From RGIG5299 sp045588575 (GTDB lineage Bacteria; Bacillota; Clostridia; Oscillospirales; RGIG5299), in assembly GCA_045588575.1 (NCBI GenBank), contig JAZNEJ010000018.1:21838-85837 (forward strand): 64,000 nt of DNA, in the 5' to 3' direction. The first letter of the stretch is position 1, and every line of letters begins with the position of its first letter. The notes below the pieces were generated by a model, which worked only from the letters and a program-made list of their open reading frames with translations, was not told the origin of the DNA and searched no databases. Made by a program: the position numbers and the translations under genes. Below are positions 8,558 through 17,460 of this stretch, in pieces.

Positions 8558-9448
8558 TTAATCGTTCTTTTTATCGGTAAAATCAAAGGCGGGCTCGGCC
8601 TTTTTTCTCAAAGGATTAGAAGAAATTTCTTTTTCCGCTTTTTTGTTGTTAAGCATAGAAGCGATAATGTTTCTGGGACACTTTTCAACACAAGTGCCGC
8701 ATTCGGTGCAAAGGTCGAAATTTATAACTGCAAGATTGTTTTGAATGGTTATTGCCTGAGTGGGACAAACTTTTGCGCAAAGAGTACATCCAACGCAACC
8801 TACTTCGCAATATTTTTTTACCTTTGCGGCTTTATCTTGAGAATTGCACGATACCCAAATTTTCGAATCGAAGGGAACAAGCTTTATTATATTTTTGGGA
8901 CAGCTTGTGGTGCAAACGCCGCAACCTTTACATTTTTCGTAATCAACTACTGCAACGCCGTTTTTAATGGAAATAGCCTCTGCAAGACAAGATTTAACAC
9001 AGGTGCCGAGACCTATACATCCGTAAGCGCACTCCTTGGAGCCGCCGCCTATTTTTGAGGCGTGAACACAGTCGGAAATGCCTTCATATTTATATTTTTG
9101 AGTGGTTACGCTTGAAGTTCCCGAACACATGACCTGCGCGCGCATACGTTTTACTTCTTCTGCTTCAACACCCATTAATTTGGAAATTTCTTTAACGGTT
9201 TTTTCGCTTGAAAGGGCGCAAAGATTTGTTTTTGCTTCCCCTGCAACTATTGCTGCCGCATATTGAGCACAGCTGGGATATCCGCAACCGGAGCAGTTTC
9301 CGCCGGGAAGAAGCTCCGCTATTTTTTCGGCTCTTTCATCAACGTCAACGTGGAAAAACTTACTTGCAATAACGAGAAGCACGCCGAAAAGAAAGGCAAT
9401 GGCGCCGAAAATACCAATAATAATTAAAATATTTATAAAAAGTTCCAT
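8558..9448 (-). CDS. rnfB: Rnf complex subunit B, polyferredoxin
   Basis: 296 residues. Entry subunit for electrons from reduced ferredoxin into the Rnf complex. Seen: an N-terminal transmembrane helix, then the Fe-S domain CSGCGYPSC with a following Cys (NLC), then a cysteine-rich region with CGVCTTSCP, CVGCTLCAKVCP and CTECGTCVEKCP ferredoxin motifs. I place the start at MELFINIL (9448), preceded by AGAGGACTCT; the upstream in-frame GTG at 9475 has no ribosome binding site. The tail after the last cluster is lysine-rich. Last rnf gene, 45 bases after rnfA. Confidence 0.96.
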   Translation of the reverse strand: MELFINILIIIGIFGAIAFLFGVLLVIASKFFHVDVDERAEKIAELLPGGNCSGCGYPSCAQYAAAIVAGEAKTNLCALSSEKTVKEISKLMGVEAEEVKRMRAQVMCSGTSSVTTQKYKYEGISDCVHASKIGGGSKECAYGCIGLGTCVKSCLAEAISIKNGVAVVDYEKCKGCGVCTTSCPKNIIKLVPFDSKIWVSCNSQDKAAKVKKYCEVGCVGCTLCAKVCPTQAITIQNNLAVINFDLCTECGTCVEKCPRNIIASMLNNKKAEKEISSNPLRKKAEPAFDFTDKKND

Positions 9449-9493
9449 AGAGTCCTCTATTCCGTGCAAAAGCACAAATTATCTGAAAAATAA

Positions 9494-10081
9494 TCAGAAA
9501 GGAAGGCTTAAGCCTTGGAATCCCGAAAAGGCAATCGCAAGCAATGCGGCTGCAATTAACGATAATGGGAAACCTTTAAAAGCCTTGGGAGGTTTACAAA
9601 ATTGAAGTCTTTCCTGAATTCCCGAGAAGAGAATCATGGCAAGGGTATAACCGAGACCTGCGGCAAAAGCATAAATGAGAGGATATATTATATTATCGTA
9701 TTCGCTGTCTGCCATAAGAATAGCAACGCCTAAAACCGCACAGTTTGTGGTTATGAGAGGGAGGTATATACCGAGTGCCTTATAAAGAGAGGGAACACAC
9801 TTCTTAAGGAACATTTCAATAAGCTGAACCAAAGATGCTATAACAAGTATGAATATAATCGTGCGCAAATATTCAAAGCCGAAAGCGACGAGAATATAAC
9901 GGTTGATAAGCCAGGTGAGAAGAGTTGCAACCGTCATAACGAAGGTAACGGCCATACCCATACCAACAGAGGTATCAAGCTTTTTGGAAACGCCCAAGAA
10001 GGAGCAAATGCCGAGGAATTTAACCAAAACGAAGTTTTCAATTAAAATTGCGGCAAGACAAATAGAAAGTATTTCACCCAT
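9494..10081 (-). CDS. rnfA: Rnf complex subunit A, membrane
   Basis: 195 residues with six predicted transmembrane segments, normal for RnfA/NqrE. Seen: the N-terminal ENFVLVKFLGICSFLGVS motif and, in the second half, LITTNCAVLGVAI, the inverted repeat in which a conserved Cys in each half binds the membrane [2Fe-2S] cluster with RnfE/NqrD. It belongs to the membrane core that links electron flow to Na+ or H+ movement. The ATG overlaps the rnfE stop (TAATG), indicating coupled translation. Confidence 0.97.
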   Translation of the reverse strand: MGEILSICLAAILIENFVLVKFLGICSFLGVSKKLDTSVGMGMAVTFVMTVATLLTWLINRYILVAFGFEYLRTIIFILVIASLVQLIEMFLKKCVPSLYKALGIYLPLITTNCAVLGVAILMADSEYDNIIYPLIYAFAAGLGYTLAMILFSGIQERLQFCKPPKAFKGFPLSLIAAALLAIAFSGFQGLSLPF

Positions 10082-10725
10082 TATTCGTCACCTCTTTCGT
10101 CTTTTTTGAATTTACCCAAAACAAACTGGAAAAGAGCAATAACAATGCCAAGGAAAAGGAATCCGCCGAAAGGAGCGGCAACTAAAATTGCGGGCGGGAA
10201 AGCATCTCCGAAAATTGAAATGCCCCAAATTGTGCCGTTGCCCAAAACCTCGCGGAAAACGGATACAAGCATAAGCGCCAAGGTGAAGCCCAATCCGCAT
10301 GCAAGACCGTCAACCGCAGAGGGAATAACGGAATTCTTTGAAGCAAAGCTTTCTGCACGTGCGAAGATAATGCAGTTAACAACTATAAGGGGAATGAATA
10401 ATCCGAGAGATGCGGAAAGGGCAGGGAGAAAAGCAACGAGAACCATATCGATAATGGAAACGAAGCCTGCTATAATAACGATATATGCCGCAATACGAAT
10501 CTTTTCGGGAATAAATTTACGAAGTATGGAAATAAGAATGTTCGAAAAAATGAGAACGAAGGTGGCTGATAATCCCATACCGATAGCGTTTTGAAGAGTG
10601 GTTGAAACTGCCAAAGCAGGACACATACCGAGAAGCTGAACCATAACGGGATTTTCAAAAATAACGCCGTTGGTGAAAATTTTCCAAAGAGAATATCTTT
10701 TCTTTTTCTTTTTAGTTAATTTCAT
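10081..10725 (-). CDS. rnfE: Rnf complex subunit E, membrane
   Basis: 214 residues, six predicted transmembrane segments. Paralogue and partner of RnfA: ENPVMVQLLGMCPALAVS in the first half and LIVVNCIIFARAE in the second place the paired cysteines of the membrane Fe-S site. A basic TKKKKKRYS head lies on the cytoplasmic side. The gene overlaps rnfG by 14 bases and rnfA by one base, so G, E and A are tightly coupled. Confidence 0.96.
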   Translation of the reverse strand: MKLTKKKKKRYSLWKIFTNGVIFENPVMVQLLGMCPALAVSTTLQNAIGMGLSATFVLIFSNILISILRKFIPEKIRIAAYIVIIAGFVSIIDMVLVAFLPALSASLGLFIPLIVVNCIIFARAESFASKNSVIPSAVDGLACGLGFTLALMLVSVFREVLGNGTIWGISIFGDAFPPAILVAAPFGGFLFLGIVIALFQFVLGKFKKDERGDE

Positions 10726-11293
10726 TCGTTTCAGCCTCCTTTAACATATCAAAAACCTCAAGAACGTGATTTATTGATTTCGTAACGGCTTTTGAAGTTA
10801 TTGTAGCACCGGTAAGCGCTGTTAATCCGCCCTCGCCGAGAGCAACCGAGCCGCTTTTTCCGTTAAATCTGTCGAGGAAGGCAGGTTCAAGTGCTTTTTG
10901 ACCGATTCCGGGGGTTTCCGATGCGGAAATAACCTTAACACCGCCGATTGAGCCGGAAGCGTTTACTCTAACCATTAAGTTAATAGCGCCGCCGTAACCC
11001 TTTTCGGAGGATTTAATACAGTAACAAATGAGAGAACCGTCATTGGTGCTTGAAATTTTATAAATTTTTTCAATGGACTCGTCGGAAAAACCGTCAACCT
11101 CGTCAATAGTATAAGATTCCTCGCTTATAAGAGCACGAACCGAATCCATAACCTTTTCGCTTTCGAGCTGTTCAGCGATAGGTTGTGTTACAAAGTTAAC
11201 AAGACACAGTGAAACGCAAGTAATTGCCGTTATTATGAAAAGTTTAAGAGCGGTTGATAAAATTTCGTGGAGATTAAGCTTATTATTTGACAT
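10712..11293 (-). CDS. rnfG: Rnf complex subunit G, FMN-binding
   Basis: 193 residues. A single N-terminal transmembrane helix (about residues 13-33) with an extracytoplasmic FMN-binding domain. Seen: ASETPGIGQKA and the flavinylation motif LTGATITSKAVT, whose Thr is expected to carry covalent FMN through a phosphodiester bond set by ApbE (not in this window). It passes electrons across the membrane side of the complex. Overlaps rnfD by 11 bases and rnfE by 14. Confidence 0.95.
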   Translation of the reverse strand: MSNNKLNLHEILSTALKLFIITAITCVSLCLVNFVTQPIAEQLESEKVMDSVRALISEESYTIDEVDGFSDESIEKIYKISSTNDGSLICYCIKSSEKGYGGAINLMVRVNASGSIGGVKVISASETPGIGQKALEPAFLDRFNGKSGSVALGEGGLTALTGATITSKAVTKSINHVLEVFDMLKEAETNEIN

Positions 11294-12284
11294 TTACTGC
11301 ACCTCCTCCGGTTCCGTAACGCTTGGGAAGGGTTATTTTATCGAAATATCCGGCAAGAACGTTCATAATGAGAATTGAATAGCAAACGCCTTCGGGATTA
11401 TTGCCGAAATATCTTATAAATACGGTAAGCAAGCCGCAACCTATGCCGTATAAAACCTTGCCACGCTTTGTAACGGGCGAAGTAACGTAATCGGTAGCCA
11501 TGAATATTGCGCCGAGGAGAAGACCGCCGGATAATACGTTATAAAGCATAAAGTCGAGATTGCTAAATCCGTACATCGGGAAAATAAAGGTTACAAGAGC
11601 AACGGTGCCAACGAAGAAAACGGGAGTGTGCCAAGTTATAACCTTTCTTACGAGAAGAATAACGAAGCCGATGATTAAGAAAAGAGAAGATGTTTCGCCT
11701 ATGCATCCGCCTGCCTGACCGATGAAAAGGTCGCCTAAAGATACGAGAAGGGGGTTAGAGGGACCTGCTTCAAGCGCAACGAGGGTTGTGGGAGAAGTAA
11801 CGACGTCGGCAGTATTTATAAATCCTGCGGAAAGTTCGGAGAAAACTGCGGGGAAGGTGGTCATTAAAACGGGCCAAGACATAAGAAAGGCTCTGGCAGC
11901 AAGGGCGGGGTTTACTATGTTGTGTCCAAGACCGCCAAAAAGCATTTTAACGATTATTATTGCAAAAAACGAGCCTACAACGGGCAACCAATAGGGAACC
12001 GATTGGGGAAGAACGTAAGCAAGTAATAAACCTGTTACAACGGCTGAAAAATCACCTATTGAAAGCTTTTTCTTCATAATAAGGCAATATAAAGCCTCAA
12101 ATGCAACGCAGGAAACAACCGAAACAAGAATTATTATTAAAGGACGCAAGCCGAAGAATACCACGCTCATAATGCCGGGAGCAAGCAAAGCAAAAATAAC
12201 GGTGAGCATAATGCTTTTTGTGCTGTCCGGCGTTTTGATGTTGGGAGAGGTAGTTACGGTAAAAAGCTTTTTAATGTTTTCCAT
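11283..12284 (-). CDS. rnfD: Rnf complex subunit D, membrane
   Basis: 333 residues, eight or more predicted transmembrane segments, NqrB/RnfD family. Seen: GGLGHNIVNPALAARAFL in the middle, TSPTTLVALEAG where the family carries its covalent FMN site, and the C-terminal ATDYVTSPVT and GYGLLTVFIRYFG-like helices. It forms the ion-translocating core with RnfA and RnfE. It abuts rnfC (shared base 12284) and overlaps rnfG. Confidence 0.96.
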   Translation of the reverse strand: MENIKKLFTVTTSPNIKTPDSTKSIMLTVIFALLAPGIMSVVFFGLRPLIIILVSVVSCVAFEALYCLIMKKKLSIGDFSAVVTGLLLAYVLPQSVPYWLPVVGSFFAIIIVKMLFGGLGHNIVNPALAARAFLMSWPVLMTTFPAVFSELSAGFINTADVVTSPTTLVALEAGPSNPLLVSLGDLFIGQAGGCIGETSSLFLIIGFVILLVRKVITWHTPVFFVGTVALVTFIFPMYGFSNLDFMLYNVLSGGLLLGAIFMATDYVTSPVTKRGKVLYGIGCGLLTVFIRYFGNNPEGVCYSILIMNVLAGYFDKITLPKRYGTGGGAVNVK

Positions 12285-13624
12285 TATTTTTTTACCTCCG
12301 TTTGTTTTGCAAATCTTACTTTTTCTTTAGCTATACGCATTGACTGAATAAGATAAAGTCTTTGCGGACAGGAATATGCGCAACAACCGCATTCAATACA
12401 GTCCATAACGTTGTATTTTTCACAAAGGTCGATGCGGCCGTTTGAAATGTAGAGATTTATATAGTTGGGCATAAGCTTCATGGGGCAAGCCGCAACGCAT
12501 TTTCCGCATCTTATGCAGGTTGCGTCTTCGGTTGCGTAATGAGATTTATCGTAACCGAAAGCCAAAACGGCGGAAGTTCCTTTAACAACGGGAACGTCGA
12601 GAGTGTGAAGTGCAAAGCCCATCATGGGACCGCCTGCAATAATGCGCTCGGCATCTTTTTTAAGACCGCCGCAGTAGTTAAAGAGTTCCGAAACGGGAGT
12701 TCCGAGTCTTACAAGAAGGTTCTTCTGAGCGTTAACCTTATCGCCCGAAACGGTAACAATGCGCTTAATAAGCGGGAAGCCCGAAACGGAAGCGCGGTAA
12801 AGAGATGCGCAAGTATCAACGTTAAAAACCGCAACGCCTGCATCAAGGGGAAGCTTTCCGGGTGAAATTTCATAGCCTAAAACGGAACGGATAAGCTGTT
12901 TTTCGCCGCCTTGAGGGTATTTTGTTTGAAGCTCTTTAATTATAATTTTATCGTCGTTACCGATAATCTTTCTCATAGTATCGATAGCGTCTTTTTTGTT
13001 ATTCTCAATTGCAAGATAAGCTTTATCAAGATTAAGACATTGAAGAATAAGACGAATACCGCCCACTATAAAACGGGGATATTCAAGCATTGCGCGGTGG
13101 TCGCTGGTTATGTAAGGCTCGCATTCGCATCCGTTTATAATAACGGTGTTAACCTTTTTTTCAATTGCCGAGGTGAGCTTGACTGCGGTGGGGAATGCAG
13201 CGCCGCCCATACCTACCAAGCCGGCATCCTTCGCTATTTTTATAATTTCTTCAGGAGTGTATTCGGCCAAGGTTTTGCCCTTGGGGGTTGCTATAAGATT
13301 ATCGCAAACGGTATCTTTATAATCGTTTTCAATAACAATAGACAAAACGTCGAAACCTGAAGTAACGGGGCGAGGCTCAATGGCAACTACCTTTCCCGAA
13401 ACAGAGGAGAAAATAGGCGCGCTCATAGGTGAATCGCTTTCAGCAATGCGCTGACCGACTGTAACGGCATCTCCTACATTAACGAGTGCCGTGCAGGGTT
13501 TTCCTATATGTTGAGATAAAGGGAATACGTAGAATTGTGAAGGCGGCAATTTTTCTATGGGTGTGGCACAAGTGAAATCCTTGTGATAATCGGGGTGAAT
13601 TCCGCCCTTAAAGGTTGAAGGCAT
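12284..13624 (-). CDS. rnfC: Rnf complex subunit C, NADH-binding
   Basis: 446 residues. Soluble subunit with FMN- and NADH-binding sites homologous to NuoF, where NAD+ is reduced. Seen: the N-terminal GGIHPDYHKDFT, a barrel-sandwich region (PMSAPIFSSVSGKV), the nucleotide motif LVGMGGAAFPTAVKL, NGCECEPYIT, and two C-terminal [4Fe-4S] motifs CIRCGKCVAACP and CIECGCCAYSCP. First gene of the rnfCDGEAB operon (the usual Clostridia order), with GGAGGAATTT before the ATG and a consensus promoter about 60 bases upstream. Confidence 0.97.
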   Translation of the reverse strand: MPSTFKGGIHPDYHKDFTCATPIEKLPPSQFYVFPLSQHIGKPCTALVNVGDAVTVGQRIAESDSPMSAPIFSSVSGKVVAIEPRPVTSGFDVLSIVIENDYKDTVCDNLIATPKGKTLAEYTPEEIIKIAKDAGLVGMGGAAFPTAVKLTSAIEKKVNTVIINGCECEPYITSDHRAMLEYPRFIVGGIRLILQCLNLDKAYLAIENNKKDAIDTMRKIIGNDDKIIIKELQTKYPQGGEKQLIRSVLGYEISPGKLPLDAGVAVFNVDTCASLYRASVSGFPLIKRIVTVSGDKVNAQKNLLVRLGTPVSELFNYCGGLKKDAERIIAGGPMMGFALHTLDVPVVKGTSAVLAFGYDKSHYATEDATCIRCGKCVAACPMKLMPNYINLYISNGRIDLCEKYNVMDCIECGCCAYSCPQRLYLIQSMRIAKEKVRFAKQTEVKK

Positions 13625-13683
13625 GGTTTTTAAATTCCTCCTTTAAAAATAGAAATAGCTATATATAATAAAAATACTAGAAT

Positions 13684-13712
13684 ATTATAAACTTTTATAA
13701 AAAAAATGTCAA
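13684..13712 (-). promoter_or_regulatory. Sigma-A promoter of the rnf operon
   Basis: On the minus strand TTGACA (13712-13707), 17-base spacer, TATAAT (13689-13684): a perfect consensus promoter about 60 bases before rnfC. This fits a constitutively strong energy-metabolism operon. Confidence 0.8.
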
Positions 13713-13808
13713 TATCAAAGATAACAAAAAGAAATAAATAAAAGTAACCGAAACGGTTTAAACTGCTATAATGTTAATATACTCACGAGCGAGATGGGAG
13801 CTGATATA

Positions 13809-14354
13809 TTGAAGCTTACAAAGTTAGATGAAGATAATATCAGAATATTATTGGAAAAAGAGGATTTGGAAAAATATAATATTTCGTTTGAGCTTATAAA
13901 GGTGAAAAGCATTAAAACCAAGGAAGCTTTTTGGAAAATAGTTAATGCGGCGCACGAAAAATCGGGATTTAATCCAACAGGAAACAAGCTTTTAATTGAA
14001 GCTTTTCCCAAGTCAAACGGGGAGGTGCTGTTATACGTGACCAGACTTCCCGAAGAAAGTAACTTAAAAACGGGTGAAAGCGGAAAAACATATTTGTTTT
14101 CATTTAACGATGCCGATGCATTTTTAGGAGCATACAGAGAGATAAACGAAACTCGGCTTGAGCTTATGGAGAAAAAACATTATATTTATAACGGAACGCA
14201 TTACCTTTATTTTATGCCGGTTTCCATCACGGTAACCGATGCGCGCCTTCTTGAAAAGCTGTTGTTATCGTTATATGAATACGGACAAGAAATAACACCT
14301 GTGAATTTTCGTTATTTTTTAGAAGAACACGCTCAAAATCAGGCAACTATATAG
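13809..14354 (+). CDS. mecA: MecA-like adaptor protein
   Basis: 181 residues. MecA-family proteins deliver substrates to the ClpC unfoldase. The N-terminus (KLTKLDEDNIRILLEKEDL, then YNISFELI) fits the MecA N-domain, and the C-terminal half (SFNDADAFLGAYREI...HYLYF...LLEKLLLSLYEYGQ) fits the ClpC-binding domain. It is shorter than Bacillus MecA (~218 residues) because the acidic linker is mostly missing. TTG start at 13809 chosen from GGGAG eight bases upstream and alignment to MecA; an ATG at 13794 overlaps that site. A TATAAT at 13767-13772 may be its -10. Targets unknown. Confidence 0.78.
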   Translation: MKLTKLDEDNIRILLEKEDLEKYNISFELIKVKSIKTKEAFWKIVNAAHEKSGFNPTGNKLLIEAFPKSNGEVLLYVTRLPEESNLKTGESGKTYLFSFNDADAFLGAYREINETRLELMEKKHYIYNGTHYLYFMPVSITVTDARLLEKLLLSLYEYGQEITPVNFRYFLEEHAQNQATI

Positions 14355-14357
14355 AAA

Positions 14358-14390
14358 AAACCCATAGCTTAAAACAAAGCTATGGGTTTG
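14358..14390. terminator. Bidirectional terminator
   Basis: AAACCCATAGCTT / AAGCTATGGGTTT stem with a short A-rich loop between the convergent mecA and alpha/beta-hydrolase genes. A-rich before and T-containing after. Confidence 0.8.
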
Positions 14391-14396
14391 GTGTTG

Positions 14397-15350
14397 TTAG
14401 GGCAATTGCCATTTTTCCGATATTTTTCTTAACTCGCTTAAATATTTTTCAGGGTTTTTGGGATAAGCAAGACCGTGCCCTGCGCCGGAAACGGTTATTA
14501 AACACTTTTTTTCGGAGCCGCATTCCTCAAACATTTTCTTGCTCATTTCGTAAGGGACAAAGTCATCGTTATCACCGTGAACAAATATTATGGGAAGCTT
14601 GCAATTTTTAGCGGCTTTTACAGGAGTTGTTTCTTCCAAATCGAAATTGCCGAAAATTTTAGCGCCGAGCTTAACGAAAGGATAAAGCAAATCCGCAGGA
14701 AGCTTCATTTCACGAATAACCTTTTTAATTATTTCCTTTGCAGATGAAAAACCGCAGTCGGCAAGGACGAACTTAACGTTTTCGGGTAAATCCTCCTCGG
14801 TTGCCATAAGAACGGTTGCGGCACCCATTGAAACGCCCGAAATGCCGAGGTTTACGTCTTTTCCAAAGTGTTTAACCGCAAAATCAACCCATGCCTTGCA
14901 GTCTTTTCGTTCTTTAATTCCAAAGGTGCAAATTCTGCCCTCGCTACCGCCTGTTGCTCGGTGGTCTACAAGCAAAGCATTTCTGCCGATTGCAAAGCAA
15001 CGCTCAATGGCACCGCACAAATCTCTTTCAGAGGTGCTTTTATAACCGTGAAACAAAATTTCGGTTAAACCGTTGGGGTTGCACTCGTAATATTTTCCTT
15101 TGAGTTTTAAACCATCAAACGACTTTATTTCAAAAATCTCATAAGGCATTTCGCGACTTTTTTTGGTCCAATTTATTATTTGTTCGCGAAAGGGAGCGTA
15201 AACTTCGCCTTCCGGCACTTCGTATTCGTTTTCACCCAAGGGTTTTCTTCTTTTAAAATAGAAAACCTTCAAAAAGCATATGAAAGACGTTAAAAGAATT
15301 AAAAGAACTATAATTCCCAAAGCTATTAAAATCCACTGTAAAAATTCCAT
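14397..15350 (-). CDS. Alpha/beta hydrolase, membrane-anchored
   Basis: 317 residues. One N-terminal transmembrane segment (about residues 7-28), then a serine-hydrolase domain. Catalytic triad visible: nucleophile Ser in GVSMGAA (about residue 173), Asp in VHGDNDDFVP (about residue 261) and His in SGAGHG (about residue 295); the oxyanion region is LFHGYKS. It resembles the alpha/beta hydrolases with a serine aminopeptidase/BAAT-like core often seen in Clostridia. Substrate (lipid, ester or acyl peptide) unknown. Monocistronic and convergent with mecA. Confidence 0.85.
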   Translation of the reverse strand: MEFLQWILIALGIIVLLILLTSFICFLKVFYFKRRKPLGENEYEVPEGEVYAPFREQIINWTKKSREMPYEIFEIKSFDGLKLKGKYYECNPNGLTEILFHGYKSTSERDLCGAIERCFAIGRNALLVDHRATGGSEGRICTFGIKERKDCKAWVDFAVKHFGKDVNLGISGVSMGAATVLMATEEDLPENVKFVLADCGFSSAKEIIKKVIREMKLPADLLYPFVKLGAKIFGNFDLEETTPVKAAKNCKLPIIFVHGDNDDFVPYEMSKKMFEECGSEKKCLITVSGAGHGLAYPKNPEKYLSELRKISEKWQLP

Positions 15351-15444
15351 ATAAATTCTCCGTTAAAGGCATAAAACCGTGTTTTTTATATGATATAACT
15401 TTTGAAGGAATTTGTCAATAAAGTGTAGCCAAAAGAGTTTTTTA

Positions 15445-15474
15445 TAGACAAATTATATTTTTTTGTGATATAAT
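15445..15474 (+). promoter_or_regulatory. Sigma-A type promoter
   Basis: TAGACA (15445-15450), 18-base spacer, TATAAT (15469-15474), about 35 bases before the surface nucleotidase gene. Confidence 0.6.
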
Positions 15475-15509
15475 TTAACCGTAAACTTTTTAAAAGAAAA
15501 GAGATGTTT

Positions 15510-17411
15510 ATGAAAAAGAAAATTTCACGTTTTTTGGCATTGCTTCTTGCTTTTGTAATTGTGAGCGGTCTTTGCTTTACGGTGCAGGCTGAAAACGGGG
15601 AGGATGTAACCATTTTGTTCACTCACGATTTACATTCGCATCTTCTTCCTTCAAAAGCTGAAGATGGCGGTGAATTCGGAGGTTATGCACGGCTTATGAC
15701 TGCAATTAAAGAGCAAAAGGCGCAAAATCCCAATGCTATTTTGGTTGATGGCGGCGACTTTTCTATGGGCTCGCTTTTCCAAACGGCATTTGCAACCTCT
15801 GCAATTGAGCTTCGAATGATGGGAGCAATGGGCTACGATGTTACCACCTTTGGAAATCATGAGTTTGATTATCTTCCCAAGGGCCTTGCTTCAATGCTTA
15901 ACGCCGCAAAAGCTTCGGGCGATCCTGTTCCTGCAATAGTTAACGCAAACTATATAACTCCCTCGGACTCCTCAATTGACAACTCGGAAATTTTAAATGC
16001 TTTTGAAAACTATGGCGTAAAGCCTTATACTATTATTGAACGAGGCGGAGTTTACTTTGTAATTTTCGGTATTATGGGCTTTGACGGTGATGATTGCGCT
16101 CCTAATTCGGGAATGGAGCTTAAAGACCCCGCTGAAATAGCTCAAAAAACGGTTGATGAAGCCGTTAGCGAGTGTGAAAGCACTTACGACGCACATCCTG
16201 TTGTAATTTGTCTTTCCCATGCGGGAACGAGCGACGGCAAGGGTGAAGACTATGAAATGGCTGAAAAGGTAAATGGAATAGACCTTATTATTTCGGGACA
16301 TACTCACACAACGATAAATCAAGCTATTTCGGTAAATAACACGCTTATAGTTTCTGCAGGTGAATACGGCAAAAATCTTGGTGTTGTAAAGTTAAACCGC
16401 AATAATGACGGCACTGTTTCTTTGAAAAATTATTCTCTTGTTGAAATAGACGAAACAGTTGCGGATGATGCTCAAATTGCAAGCCTTGTAAGCAGCTTCA
16501 AATCAAGTGTTGAAACGGATTATCTTTCAAAATACGGCGTAACCTTCGATGAAGTGCTTGTAAACAATCCTTATGAATTCGAAAACGTAAAGAGCGTGTA
16601 TGCAACTCAACATGAATCAACGCTTGCAAATATATTCTCCGATGCTTATAAAAAAGCGGTTGAGAAGGCGCTGGGCAAAGAGGTTGACGTTGCACTCACT
16701 GCGGCAGGCGTTATCCGCGAAACCTTACCGATGGGAAACGTAACTACATCCGATGTTTTTAACGCCGCATCGCTCGGCGTTGGCACGGAAGGTGAGCTTG
16801 TTGCGGTTTACATAACAGGAAAAGATTTAATGAATGCTTTAGAGGTTGATGCATCCGTTCAGCCTTTAATGTCGGCGGCCCAACTTTTCTTTTCAGGCGT
16901 TGAATATTCTTTTAACACATACCGTATGCTCTTTAACAAGGTGGATTACGCAATGCTTCGCAGAAACGACGGCACTCTTCAAGCAATAGAATTGGAACGT
17001 CTTTATTTGATTGTAACGGGAATGTATTGCGGACAGATGTTGGGTGCAGTTGAAGAAACTTCAATGGGATTAATAAGTATTACTCCAAGAGATGAAAACG
17101 GAAATCCCATAGAGGTTAAAGACCTTGCAAACTATGTTGTTAAAGATGAAAACGGAAATCCTTTAAAAGAATGGAATGCAATAGCCACCCATCTTAAAGA
17201 TATGGACGGCATAATGGATTCGAAATATTCTCAAACCGACGGACGCAAGGTTGTATATTCAAGCCTTAACCCCGTAATGCTTTTAAGAAATGCAAACCAT
17301 TTTACCTACATAATAATTGCCGTTATTTTAGTTCTTATCTCGGTAATTGTGTTAGTTCCTGTTTTAGTTGTTCGCAAAATACGCCGCAAAAAGCTTAAAA
17401 AAGCGGCTTGA
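15510..17411 (+). CDS. Cell-surface metallophosphatase / 5'-nucleotidase family
   Basis: 633 residues. Exported and tethered: signal peptide (KKKISRFLALLLAFVIVSG), cleavage probably after VQA, and a C-terminal transmembrane helix (about residues 590-615) with a basic tail. The N-terminal calcineurin-like domain has all metal motifs: FTHDLHSH, DGGDFSMG, GNHEFDY, LSHAG and GHTHT. The C-terminal 5'-nucleotidase domain includes ALTAAGVIRETLPMGNVTTSD. It probably hydrolyses extracellular nucleotides or related phosphoesters. I prefer ATG 15510 over 15504 because AAAGAG is better spaced and the signal peptide then starts MKKK. Monocistronic. Confidence 0.9.
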   Translation: MKKKISRFLALLLAFVIVSGLCFTVQAENGEDVTILFTHDLHSHLLPSKAEDGGEFGGYARLMTAIKEQKAQNPNAILVDGGDFSMGSLFQTAFATSAIELRMMGAMGYDVTTFGNHEFDYLPKGLASMLNAAKASGDPVPAIVNANYITPSDSSIDNSEILNAFENYGVKPYTIIERGGVYFVIFGIMGFDGDDCAPNSGMELKDPAEIAQKTVDEAVSECESTYDAHPVVICLSHAGTSDGKGEDYEMAEKVNGIDLIISGHTHTTINQAISVNNTLIVSAGEYGKNLGVVKLNRNNDGTVSLKNYSLVEIDETVADDAQIASLVSSFKSSVETDYLSKYGVTFDEVLVNNPYEFENVKSVYATQHESTLANIFSDAYKKAVEKALGKEVDVALTAAGVIRETLPMGNVTTSDVFNAASLGVGTEGELVAVYITGKDLMNALEVDASVQPLMSAAQLFFSGVEYSFNTYRMLFNKVDYAMLRRNDGTLQAIELERLYLIVTGMYCGQMLGAVEETSMGLISITPRDENGNPIEVKDLANYVVKDENGNPLKEWNAIATHLKDMDGIMDSKYSQTDGRKVVYSSLNPVMLLRNANHFTYIIIAVILVLISVIVLVPVLVVRKIRRKKLKKAA

Positions 17412-17421
17412 ACAAAAAAAG

Positions 17422-17460
17422 AAAAAGCCGGTACTCGTTAAGAGTAGCGGCTTTTTTATT
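17422..17460. terminator. Bidirectional terminator
   Basis: AAAAGCCG / CGGCTTTT with an inner TACTC / GAGTA stem, A-rich before and T-rich after. It ends the nucleotidase gene and the minus-strand operon that stops at 17461. Confidence 0.8.

Noticed and set aside
8540..9058. A 172-codon plus-strand open frame across rnfB
   Set aside because: It is antisense to the clear ferredoxin-type rnfB, has no ribosome binding site, and its composition (repeated Phe, Asn, Cys) is that of a mirror of Cys-rich coding sequence.
10106..10594. A 162-codon plus-strand open frame across rnfE
   Set aside because: Antisense to a certain gene, with a Lys/Arg/Pro-rich translation typical of antisense of a membrane protein.
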